From Anaerocolumna sp. (lineage in GTDB: Bacteria > Bacillota > Clostridia > Lachnospirales > Lachnospiraceae), in the NCBI GenBank assembly GCA_029256035.1, contig JAQSYR010000103.1:1-5823 (forward strand): a stretch of 5,823 nucleotides of DNA, in the 5' to 3' direction. The position numbers were made by a program, and so were the translations under genes. Positions 1 through 5,823 of this stretch are shown here, piece by piece (the stretch's first letter is position 1; each line of letters starts with the position of its first letter). The notes below the pieces were generated by a model, which saw nothing but the letters and a program-made list of their open reading frames with translations, was not told the origin of the DNA and made no database searches.

Positions 1-138
1 AATAATACGATCTATATGACTATAAATCATATTCGTTGTACCGGGTACAAACAGGTCCTGAATAAGAAATTCTTCTCTTAATCTTTCCGTCGTAAAGTAT
101 TTTACATCCTTAGGAGATGATGCATATCGTATGTCCAT
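1..138 (-). CDS. kduI: 5-dehydro-4-deoxy-D-glucuronate isomerase (KduI), N-terminal 46 residues, cut by window edge
   Basis: The visible peptide starts MDIRYASSPKDVKYF, continues with TTERLREEFLIQDLF and ends with the block YSHIDRII. This matches my memory of the N-terminus of E. coli KduI (MDVRQ..., LRNEFLV, YSHIDRII). KduI isomerises 5-keto-4-deoxyuronate to 3-deoxy-D-glycero-2,5-hexodiulosonate in the cytoplasm, a step in the breakdown of pectin-derived unsaturated galacturonates. The family is about 275 residues long, so roughly five sixths of the gene, including the cupin metal site, lies outside the window. The ATG at 138-136 is preceded by AGGAG (150-146) at good spacing. It has its own likely promoter and a 144-base gap from the prenyltransferase gene upstream, so it probably begins a separate unit, perhaps with other pectin genes beyond the left edge. 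The family call is firm from the N-terminus alone. Confidence 0.9.
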   Translation of the reverse strand, partial: MDIRYASSPKDVKYFTTERLREEFLIQDLFVPGTTNMIYSHIDRII

Positions 139-188
139 TAAACTACTCCTCTCTAAATTTGATTCCATGTTTCATTGTATGTTTACTT

Positions 189-217
189 AGTATACCATAC
201 ATTTCCCATTATTTCAC
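189..217 (-). promoter_or_regulatory. Probable sigma-A promoter of kduI with extended -10
   Basis: On the minus strand TATACT (194-189) matches five of six positions of the -10 consensus and is preceded by TGG, giving an extended -10 (TGnTATACT). With a 17-base spacer the -35 position holds GTGAAA (217-212), four of six. Transcription would start near 182, leaving a 5' leader of about 45 bases. GTATG/CATAC arms (177-181 and 196-200) flank the -10 and could be half of an operator, but they are short. This is a prediction by eye. Confidence 0.4.
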
Positions 218-282
218 CAATTTCAAAAGAAAAATGTTGTTTTTACTACTTTAAGGAATGTATATTAACTTGTCACTTTCCA

Positions 283-924
283 TTACCCTCCCAAGGTTAC
301 ATCTTGTTTATCATACCAGTCCAGTGCCTGTTTAAGATGATTATGGGTATAATCCGGCCACATATCTTCTACTACATAAAAATCAGCATAGACAGATTGA
401 AGGGGTAAGAAACCGGATAATCTGCGCATATTCCCCCAACGGATAATTAAATCAATTCTTGAAATATCTTTTGAATGTATACGAGAAATTAATGTTTCTT
501 TGCCATTATCTTGTTGCAATCCATCAGAAATATCCCATTCCCAGCCATAATTAACCAGAAAGTTAACTTTGATTCCGCCTCCATTGATATTTGTTCTCTC
601 CGTATATGGCAGCAGTTCTTTCGGAAAACTTTCCGATAAAGTGTTCCCTACAACCAGGAGTGAAGTACCTTCGGATGCAATTAAATTAACAGCATCTACA
701 CATGCTTTTTTAAATGCATTTTGCTGAATGGAAGGCCGCTTGCAATTATCAACAGTAAATCCGTAATAAGTGATTTCTTTTACACCATACTCTCTTGCTG
801 CCCTTAATAATAAAAGACCTGGTTCTAGTCCATAATCATATCCATCTTCCTTTTCTAAACCACGGCTTTTTGCCCATCTTCGATTTCCATCTGGTATAAC
901 CCCTATATGATTTGGTATCCTCAA
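283..924 (-). CDS. Divergent cis-prenyltransferase, UppS (undecaprenyl diphosphate synthase) family paralog
   Basis: The 213-residue product has the family blocks in order: PDGNRRWA (11-18), FTVDNCKRP (56-64), NYG (125-127), IIRWGNMRRLSGF (160-172), VYADFY (178-183) and WPDY (189-192). The family adds isopentenyl diphosphate in cis to an allylic diphosphate at the membrane surface. Aligned to E. coli UppS, the catalytic Asp26 is kept (D12), as are Asn74 (N60), Arg77 (R63), Arg194 (R162), Arg200 (R168) and Ser202 (S170). His43 has become Tyr29, Trp75 is Cys61, Glu198 is Met166, and the metal-binding Glu213 is Asp181. It is some 30 to 40 residues shorter than usual UppS and does not neighbour cdsA, dxr or frr, so it is probably a second, specialised enzyme. 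The start is a TTG preceded by AGGAAAGGAAG; no better start lies upstream in frame. A possible extended -10, TGGAATAAT (977-969), lies about 45 bases upstream. The family is sure; the product is not. Confidence 0.85.
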   Translation of the reverse strand: MRIPNHIGVIPDGNRRWAKSRGLEKEDGYDYGLEPGLLLLRAAREYGVKEITYYGFTVDNCKRPSIQQNAFKKACVDAVNLIASEGTSLLVVGNTLSESFPKELLPYTERTNINGGGIKVNFLVNYGWEWDISDGLQQDNGKETLISRIHSKDISRIDLIIRWGNMRRLSGFLPLQSVYADFYVVEDMWPDYTHNHLKQALDWYDKQDVTLGG

Positions 925-1011
925 AATGATACTTCCTTTCCTGTCTCATTTAACTCTAATAACTAAGTATTATTCCATAAATTAAGAAACTTATACTGTC
1001 TGCTGCTTGTA

Positions 1012-1058
1012 AAAGGGCTATTGACAACCATGATTCTGAGAGTTGTCAACAGCCCTTT
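1012..1058 (-). terminator. Intrinsic terminator after the transporter-Nudix unit
   Basis: AAAGGGCT (1012-1019) pairs with AGCCCTTT (1051-1058), and TTGACAAC (1021-1028) pairs with GTTGTCAA (1042-1049). One A/C mismatch separates the two eight-pair stems, and the loop is 13 bases. Read on the minus strand, the stem ends in CCCTTTT, a short T-run. It lies 28 bases past the Nudix stop codon and separates that gene from the prenyltransferase gene. The stem is nearly symmetric, so it might also work in the other direction, but no plus-strand gene needs it. Confidence 0.85.
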
Positions 1059-1085
1059 CGTAAATCTTATAAATTATTAATTCTA

Positions 1086-1508
1086 TTAATCTTCAATTAT
1101 GTATAACTTCTCAAAGATATGATTCTTTTCAAAATTCTGTATCATTTGCGCTGGAAGCAGCCTTCTCATGGTGTTCTGGCCTGCCCACATATAATCTGAA
1201 TGTTCCTTTGATAATTTTACTGTATTGGTAATACTATGACTTACATAATTAAGAATAACTACCTGCCTGTGGTCATCAGTTTTATAGGTAGAAGCCAGTA
1301 AAAGCTCTTTTACATCTACCTTCAACCCTGTTTCTTCTAAGATTTCTCGTTTTAATGCATCTACCAGATCTTCACCAAATTCCAGTTTACCACCAGGTAT
1401 CTCCCAGATTCCAGCACCATATTTTTCTTCTGCGGTTCGTTTGGTAATCAGTACTTTTCTCTTATATACGATAATTGATTTAACAGCAACTACTATTACA
1501 TTTTCCAT
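1086..1508 (-). CDS. Nudix (MutT-type) hydrolase
   Basis: The 140-residue product carries a complete Nudix box, Gx5Ex7REUxEExGU, at residues 40-62: it begins GKLEFGE and ends REILEETGL. The Mg-binding glutamates of REILEE are all present. GIWEIPGG just before the box and the later EHSDYMW pattern are typical of small MutT/NudA-like proteins. Members hydrolyse nucleoside diphosphates linked to another group, for instance oxidised dNTPs; the substrate cannot be told from sequence here. I chose the ATG at 1508-1506 because AAGGTGA (1520-1514) stands five bases upstream. A GTG three codons earlier lies inside that ribosome binding site and is unlikely to be the start. It follows the transporter gene by 39 bases with no terminator between, so the two are probably co-transcribed and end together at the hairpin downstream. 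Confidence 0.9.
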   Translation of the reverse strand: MENVIVVAVKSIIVYKRKVLITKRTAEEKYGAGIWEIPGGKLEFGEDLVDALKREILEETGLKVDVKELLLASTYKTDDHRQVVILNYVSHSITNTVKLSKEHSDYMWAGQNTMRRLLPAQMIQNFEKNHIFEKLYIIED

Positions 1509-1547
1509 TGGAATCACCTTTCTCTTTCGATTTTTTTATTTTAATTT

Positions 1548-2441
1548 CTATGCTTCTAAGTTGTTAACTTCTAATTTCTTTGTTTCCCGTATCCAGCTAA
1601 GTTTCGTTTCAGCAGTTATTACAGCTATGAAGATTAAGGAACACCCTAAAAGCATTCTAGGTGTAATCACTTCCCCTACAATCAATACCGAAAACAAAGT
1701 TCCAAATACAGATTCCATGGATAGCACAACTGCTGCTGTGGTTTGATCTGTGTATTTTTGAAATAGAGTCTGTAGAAAAAATGCAACTGTTGTGGAAAGA
1801 ACACCAAGATAAATTGTACTATTGATTCCTCCCTGATTGATATGGAAACTTGTTTCTCCCGTAATCAATATGGTAGCAAAACTCAGCAAAAATGCTACTG
1901 TCATTTGAATTGCATTTAATGCTAATACATTATATTTTTTTACATATTCTCCTGTAAAGAATATTTGGAATGCAAAAGCAATGGCACAGATTAAAGTTAA
2001 GCCGTCTCCAAATCCCAGAGTTAAATTTCCATTCAAAGATAAAATACCAATACCTAAAATGGCCAAAAAAGCGCCTGTAATGCTAAATTTATCAACTTTC
2101 TTTTTATATATTATAAATGCAATAAAAGGAACAATTACTACATTGGCTGCAGTTAAAAATGCATTTTTAGATGGCGTTGTATATTTTAATCCAATTGTCT
2201 GTGTTGCAAATCCAACAAATAAAAACAGTCCAAGAATCAGTCCTGCAAACAGTTCCTCTTTCCCTATTTTAACTTTTCTAACAATTACAACAATACTCAT
2301 AATTACTGTTGCAATTAAAAATCTTCCGCTTAATATTTGCATTGGTGTCATGGTTGCCAGGGCGATTTCGTTTGCAACAAACCCCATTCCCCAGATAATT
2401 GCAACAATTAACAATCCAAAGGTACCTATATGTTTTTTCAT
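1548..2441 (-). CDS. EamA-family (drug/metabolite transporter superfamily) permease
   Basis: The protein has 297 residues and about ten hydrophobic helices: roughly 7-27, 33-54, 65-85, 92-112, 121-138, 145-164, 173-193, 206-226, 236-256 and 262-279. They form two five-helix EamA repeats. The first repeat opens with AIIWGMGFV (14-22). The second contains MESVFGTLFSVLIVGE (242-257), the usual EamA signature near helix nine. The tail after 280 is polar and probably cytoplasmic. Such proteins export or exchange amino acids, metabolites or drugs across the cytoplasmic membrane; the substrate is not predictable. The ATG is preceded by GAGGAGAG at good spacing and by a perfect -10 box. The Nudix gene follows in the same probable operon. 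Length and topology are normal for the family. Confidence 0.9.
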   Translation of the reverse strand: MKKHIGTFGLLIVAIIWGMGFVANEIALATMTPMQILSGRFLIATVIMSIVVIVRKVKIGKEELFAGLILGLFLFVGFATQTIGLKYTTPSKNAFLTAANVVIVPFIAFIIYKKKVDKFSITGAFLAILGIGILSLNGNLTLGFGDGLTLICAIAFAFQIFFTGEYVKKYNVLALNAIQMTVAFLLSFATILITGETSFHINQGGINSTIYLGVLSTTVAFFLQTLFQKYTDQTTAAVVLSMESVFGTLFSVLIVGEVITPRMLLGCSLIFIAVITAETKLSWIRETKKLEVNNLEA

Positions 2442-2471
2442 AATCTCTCCTCAATGTATTCACACTTGTTA

Positions 2472-2500
2472 ATTATATCTTTTTTTTTACTTAATTACTA
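2472..2500 (-). promoter_or_regulatory. Probable promoter of the EamA transporter-Nudix unit
   Basis: A perfect TATAAT -10 box (2477-2472, minus strand) lies 30 bases upstream of the transporter ATG. At 17-base spacing the -35 position is TAGTAA (2500-2495), a poor three of six, and the spacer is an A-run on this strand. The predicted start is near 2465, with a leader of about 24 bases. The weak -35 leaves room for an activator or for UP-like A-tract help; that is inference. Confidence 0.5.
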
Positions 2501-2520
2501 GTTTAATTTTTGAAATTATA

Positions 2521-2549
2521 AAAAAATAAAAGAGCCTTTTCAGACCCTT
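2521..2549 (-). terminator. Intrinsic terminator after the DUF3052 gene
   Basis: On the minus strand AAGGGTC (2549-2543) pairs with GGCTCTT (2536-2530), seven pairs of which two are G-U, around a six-base loop TGAAAA. The T-rich run TTTATTTTTT (2530-2521) follows. It lies about 70 bases after the tandem TAATAA stop of the DUF3052 gene and just upstream of the transporter promoter, so it marks the end of the upstream transcription unit. Confidence 0.75.
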
Positions 2550-2619
2550 CTATTAACTATAGGTTTATATTCATATGATGCGAAGAAGCTTGGCATGAGA
2601 ATTTAACACTGGTTCCTTA

Positions 2620-3024
2620 TTACTTTTTATTTGGTCGCTGGTAGATTACACCTTCTTCATTTTCTGACAAACGTATTGCTGACCATTTATCATCCAAAGA
2701 AACCATTGCTACAGGATGATATCCTTCTGGGGCAACTAAATCCCAAAGTATATCTCTGTTAATATCAAATTTTATTTTTCCCTTACTTTTTGGATAGGAA
2801 AGCCAGAATAAATTTCCTGGTTTACAACTTTTTCTAGCCTGGTGAAAGAATTCCTTAAATTGTTCTTTGCTTTCAATGAATAAATGTACAAAGTCAAAAG
2901 TATTAGTATCTTCCTGACCATCTCCAAAATAAAGAGCATCCGAAGGATATCCTTCCGGGGGATTTATAATTTTTGAACTATATTCTGGTTTTACTTTCAT
3001 CTTTTTTAAAATTTCATGTTCCAT
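2620..3024 (-). CDS. DUF3052 family protein, function unknown
   Basis: The 134-residue cytoplasmic protein shows the DUF3052 pattern as I know it. NPPEGY (21-26) is followed by a strand-rich middle, WLSYPKSKGK (74-83), DINRDILWDL (87-96), GYHPVAMVSL (101-110) and DDKWSAIRL (111-119). The layout of WxxYPK, then DxNRD, then VxxDDxWSAxR is highly conserved in the family, whose biochemical role I do not know. There is no signal peptide or membrane helix. The ATG is preceded by GGAGGT at nine bases. Two stops in tandem (TAATAA) end it. It follows the CARF-nuclease gene by 84 bases with no terminator visible between; a TAAAAT box in that gap could serve as a -10, but the -35 is poor. A functional link with the CARF gene is not shown. 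Confidence 0.8.
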   Translation of the reverse strand: MEHEILKKMKVKPEYSSKIINPPEGYPSDALYFGDGQEDTNTFDFVHLFIESKEQFKEFFHQARKSCKPGNLFWLSYPKSKGKIKFDINRDILWDLVAPEGYHPVAMVSLDDKWSAIRLSENEEGVIYQRPNKK

Positions 3025-3108
3025 AACGTAGATACCTCCATTTGTGTCTTAGTATTTTATCTTATTGAACAGACTATGTTGGTAATAATTTCTTCTTCAA
3101 TTGCAAGT

Positions 3109-4281
3109 TTACATTCCAATATCCTTTGCCAAAACTTCATCAATGGTGTTCTTTAACCTGTCTCCAAACTCTCCGCTAAGGATATCACTCCGGTCTAAGA
3201 CTTTGATTCCAGTAGAAACGGCCCTTTGGTATACACCCGTATTATCTTTTTTAATATCACTAAATGTAACTAAGATTCCCTTTCCTCTGGGACCTCCCAC
3301 TCTTCTCATATTTACAATAATTTCGTTAACAGCAGCTGCATTGGCATTGGTTAACTTACAGGATATAAAAATCGGTCTGGAATCTTTACTAATTACTACG
3401 TCAATTTCATTGCCAACATTAGGGATGCCATCAAGTGCATTCCAGTCTATCATGGCACCAAGCCTCACATCAGAAATTCCTCTTATCTTTAAGGACTGTA
3501 AATATACGTAAAGTTCCAACCAGATACCATAGGTAGTAAGATACTGCTTTGCTAACTCAGAGGTAAAAGTATAGTCTATAATTTTACCTAGCTTTAATTC
3601 TTTAATAAATCCTAATTTCTCAGAATACCTTAAAAAATCAGGATCCGGCGAAACTATTTGTCCATTTATTTTAATCTGTTTCCTGTTATAAAAACGAAGA
3701 CTGGTTTTCCCACTAAGGGTTACCTGATTATATTTACAGGTTTTCTGCCATTTACTAAGATTATGAAAAATATAATTGGCCATTAGCAGTATATTTTTAT
3801 ATTCTTCCTTTTTCGGTTGTAAATGTGAATTACCCAAAAAAGCAGCACCTTTTGCCGTAAGATAATCCTCTATGGTTAGTTTAACAGTATTACATAAAAT
3901 TCTTCCAGTCACTACTTCTAAAATTTTATTTTTACGAATATCTGCATATATCATTTTTAGATTAAGTCTCTGCCCAATCTGATAACCGGCTATGGTCATA
4001 AGATCCCCACCGCCGGTAAGGTCGATTATACACTCATCATGAATTGGAACCAGCTGCTGTGTTACATTACAGATTGCTTCTAAATTATCTGAATCAACAG
4101 AATGTAATTCATACTTTAAATTTTCTAAATGTACCTTAGCTGCACGGTATATATTTTCTACAGAACTTTTGGAGAATACATCTTTATCATATACAAAAAT
4201 TACTTTATCCGGTTTCATAGATAATATGGATATAAGATTAGTTAAAACATCACTGTCATAATACTCTATTTGAACTAGCAC
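3109..4281 (-). CDS. Orphan CARF-nuclease protein of the DUF1887 (Card1/Can2-like) type
   Basis: The 390-residue product has an N-terminal Rossmann-like CARF domain (about 1-135), with NLISILSMKPDKVIFVYD (15-32) as first helix and strand and DLTGGGDLM (87-95) at the ligand-signature position. A helical, winged-helix-like middle (about 155-250) and a C-terminal PD-(D/E)XK nuclease domain follow: GIWLELYVY (252-260), NEIDVVIS (291-298), then IFISCKL (304-310). Characterised relatives bind cyclic oligoadenylate from type III CRISPR complexes and then cut DNA or RNA. Two motifs differ from the canonical ones: TGGGD in place of TGGTK, and S307-C-K309 where ExK is usual; E256, D294 and K309 are kept. 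I place the start at the GTG 4281-4279, seven bases after GGAGG (4293-4289). An ATG 17 codons earlier has only a GAGG three bases away and adds residues unlike the family. It follows the broken peptidase gene by 61 bases. No cas gene or repeat array is in the window. Confidence 0.8.
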   Translation of the reverse strand: MLVQIEYYDSDVLTNLISILSMKPDKVIFVYDKDVFSKSSVENIYRAAKVHLENLKYELHSVDSDNLEAICNVTQQLVPIHDECIIDLTGGGDLMTIAGYQIGQRLNLKMIYADIRKNKILEVVTGRILCNTVKLTIEDYLTAKGAAFLGNSHLQPKKEEYKNILLMANYIFHNLSKWQKTCKYNQVTLSGKTSLRFYNRKQIKINGQIVSPDPDFLRYSEKLGFIKELKLGKIIDYTFTSELAKQYLTTYGIWLELYVYLQSLKIRGISDVRLGAMIDWNALDGIPNVGNEIDVVISKDSRPIFISCKLTNANAAAVNEIIVNMRRVGGPRGKGILVTFSDIKKDNTGVYQRAVSTGIKVLDRSDILSGEFGDRLKNTIDEVLAKDIGM

Positions 4282-4288
4282 GCAGTTT

Positions 4289-4293
4289 CCTCC
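4289..4293 (-). promoter_or_regulatory. Ribosome binding site that fixes the GTG start of the CARF gene
   Basis: On the minus strand AAAGGAGG is followed after seven bases (AAACTGC) by GTG at 4281-4279. This is the best ribosome binding site in the window for its spacing and decides against the upstream ATG at 4332. Confidence 0.75.
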
Positions 4294-4342
4294 TTTAAGA
4301 AAGAGCCAGATACCCTGTTGCTTTAGGAACATTTACCTCATT

Positions 4343-5226
4343 CTAATATTTACTGGTCATTAACTTCCCTACAATCTCTGTAATTCCAACTAATTCATCC
4401 ACGGTAGTATATTCATTGCACGAGTGGACTTTGTTCATTCCACAGGCAATCACTATTCCAGTGATTCCTTTATGAAAGAAAATATTGTTGTCACTACCCC
4501 CAAATGTTTTGATTAGGTCAACTTTAATATTTAGTTCTTCACAGGCCTCCTCGAACCGTTTTACTACCTTATGGTTTTTATCAACTTCATAAGCCTGGCC
4601 ACCATCAATCATTGTTATTTCACAGGTTCCCCCATAGGCTTTTGCAGAATCCATAAAAATCTGTTTCATTTTTTCGGCCTGTGCCAATGCTTTCTCATGA
4701 TTGGAACTTCTGGTTTCACCTACAACTGTACACCATTGAGGGACTATATTTGTTGCAAGGCCTCCTTCTATGATTCCTATATTGGCAGTTGTTTCTTTAT
4801 CTATCCACCCTAATTCCAGCTTACCGATGGCATTGGATGCAATCACAATAGAATTAATCCCTTTTTCTGGCTCAAAACCAGCATGGGCCGCTTTTCCATG
4901 AATCTTTGCTTCCACACGCAAAACAGTGGGTGCAATGTATGCAGCAGTACCTACTGGACCGGTAAGATCAAGGACATAGGCTTCTTTTGCATGAAATTTG
5001 GAATAATCCGCAACAAAACTTCCTTTTAAATATAATTCTTCCGCAATGGAGAAGAACACTTCTATACTTCTATGTTCCAGATTATTTTCACGAATGGTTC
5101 GTATTGCCTCCAAAATTGCAACAATACCGCTTAGATCATCAGCTCCTAACACCGTGGTCCCATCGCTTTCAATTCTTCCATCCTCTTTTACTTGCAAAAT
5201 TCATCTACTAATCTTTTTTTATTCAT
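4343..5226 (-). pseudogene. PepT-like M20 peptidase with internal N-terminal deletion and frameshift
   Basis: The original start survives: GGGAGA, then ATG at 5226-5224, reading MNKKRLVDEFCK before a TAA (5190-5188). MNKKRLVDEF is a normal PepT-like N-terminus. From about 5197 a second frame reads QVKEDGRIESDGTTVLGADD and runs unbroken to the TAG at 4343. In whole M20 PepT-like enzymes these two parts are separated by about 75 residues, including the HxDT motif with a zinc-binding His and catalytic Asp. What remains includes D20/D21 of GADD, E53-E54 (AEE), D77, the GKAAHAG of the dimerisation domain (101-107), FGGSDNNIF (232-240) and the last zinc ligand H258 (residues counted from 5197). Without HxD it cannot be an active metallopeptidase. 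The rest has no stops, so the loss looks recent. Translation of the long part would need a TTG at 5197 that has no ribosome binding site. It lies 60 bases after the alcohol dehydrogenase stop. Confidence 0.85.
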
Positions 5227-5286
5227 GTTGGTCTCCCTAGGCTTCCTTCTTTAACTATAATTTCATCTTATAACCGTATGATTCTT

Positions 5287-5823
5287 TTATTTTCCCATGG
5301 ATACCTTATAAATGTGCTTAATATCCTCAACACTTGGTCTTACAGGGCAATTTAACATATTACCGGTATCTTTACTTCTCTCAGAATAAAGATTAATTTC
5401 TTCCTCTGTCAATGCCTCTTTTTGTCCAAGAAGTTCATCAAGAAGTTCTTTTAATTCATCTATTGAATTTAAATTCATTGCTTTAAGAATTCGAGTAATT
5501 AACTCTGGATTACTTTTTGATGTATATACCATAAATTCACCTAATAAAAGTCCATTTGCTCTGCCGTGGTCAATGTTATGATAATAAGTTAATAAATATC
5601 CCATAGCATGAACTGCAGTTGTTTTCGTATGAGCAATTACCATTCCGGCTACCATGGAAGCATATAATAATTTTTCTCTTTCTTCCAAAGATATTTGCCC
5701 TGTCTTAAGGGCTGGAATACATTCTGTTATAAGTTTAATACTATGTTCTGCCAACACGTTTGTTAATTCAGAAGATTTATTAGATATCATGCCTTCAATT
5801 GCATGAGATAATGCATCAATTGC
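5287..5823 (-). CDS. Iron-containing alcohol dehydrogenase, C-terminal 178 residues, cut by window edge
   Basis: The frame is open to the right edge, so the ATG at 5790 is an internal Met and not the start. The visible part opens with AIDALSHAIEG, which holds the Asp and His metal ligands (DxxxH, FucO Asp196 and His200). Later come KTTAVHAMGY (third ligand His, FucO His263) and NIDHGRANGLLL (fourth ligand His, FucO His277). The helical C-terminal domain follows and ends at residue 178. These enzymes reduce aldehydes or ketones, or oxidise alcohols, with NAD(P)H and usually Fe2+. The Tyr in VHAMGY stands where FucO has His267 (VHGMAH), a change I think occurs in some subfamilies. Family length is about 380 residues, so the nucleotide-binding half is outside. 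Substrate cannot be assigned. The M20 remnant follows after 60 bases without a terminator. Confidence 0.9.
   Translation of the reverse strand, partial: AIDALSHAIEGMISNKSSELTNVLAEHSIKLITECIPALKTGQISLEEREKLLYASMVAGMVIAHTKTTAVHAMGYLLTYYHNIDHGRANGLLLGEFMVYTSKSNPELITRILKAMNLNSIDELKELLDELLGQKEALTEEEINLYSERSKDTGNMLNCPVRPSVEDIKHIYKVSMGK

Noticed and set aside
1509..1517. A GTG start three codons before the Nudix ATG
   Set aside because: The GTG is part of the AAGGTGA ribosome binding site of the ATG at 1508.
1981..2472. Long plus-strand open frame opposite the transporter
   Set aside because: It mirrors the minus-strand EamA gene, has no family resemblance and lacks its own expression signals.
4282..4332. 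A start of the CARF gene at the ATG 4332, adding 17 residues
   Set aside because: Its GAGG lies only three bases away and the added residues do not resemble the family; the GTG at 4281 has GGAGG at seven bases and begins right at the CARF first strand.
5227..5286. Promoter in front of the M20 remnant (TATAAG and TATAGT boxes)
   Set aside because: Neither box has a -35 better than three of six at usual spacing in this AT-rich stretch.
5788..5790. Alcohol dehydrogenase starting at the ATG 5790
   Set aside because: The frame stays open to the window edge and the 11 codons before it encode AIDALSHAIEG, a conserved metal-binding motif of the family.
1..5823. CRISPR array or cas genes near the CARF protein
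   Set aside because: No spaced direct repeats of 25 to 40 bases and no Cas-like protein are present in the window.

Overview
The window looks like the chromosome of a Gram-positive, low-GC anaerobe of the class Clostridia, most likely Lachnospiraceae or a close relative. The basis is AT-rich DNA, strong GGAGG-type ribosome binding sites, some TTG and GTG starts, and the gene families present. This is inference; no ribosomal or other marker gene is in view. Every gene lies on the minus strand, so transcription runs from high to low coordinates. No CRISPR array, tRNA, rRNA, insertion sequence or phage gene is visible.

In transcription order: (1) The C-terminal part of an iron-containing alcohol dehydrogenase enters from the right edge (5287-5823). 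(2) A PepT-like M20 peptidase follows (4343-5226). It keeps its start codon and ribosome binding site but has lost about 75 codons near the N-terminus and is out of frame across the join, so it lacks the HxD part of its metal site. (3) An orphan CARF protein with a C-terminal PD-(D/E)XK nuclease domain of the DUF1887/Card1/Can2 type follows (3109-4281), starting at a GTG. (4) A DUF3052 protein of unknown function comes next (2620-3024) and ends at a hairpin terminator. Spacers in this block are 60 to 85 bases with no terminator, so it may be one transcription unit.

A second unit has a perfect TATAAT -10 box and holds an EamA/DMT ten-helix transporter (1548-2441) and a Nudix hydrolase (1086-1508). 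It ends at a strong inverted-repeat terminator (1012-1058). Next stands a divergent cis-prenyltransferase (UppS family) with a TTG start and several changed active-site residues (283-924). Last, the first 46 codons of kduI, a pectin-degradation isomerase, leave through the left edge (1-138) behind their own probable promoter.

The most interesting item is the CARF-nuclease. Such proteins are known as cyclic-oligoadenylate effectors of type III CRISPR systems, but this one sits among metabolic genes, and two signature motifs differ from the canonical forms (TGGGD where TGGTK is usual, SCK where ExK is usual). Next are the prenyltransferase paralog, which may make something other than undecaprenyl diphosphate, and the fresh-looking internal deletion in the peptidase gene.
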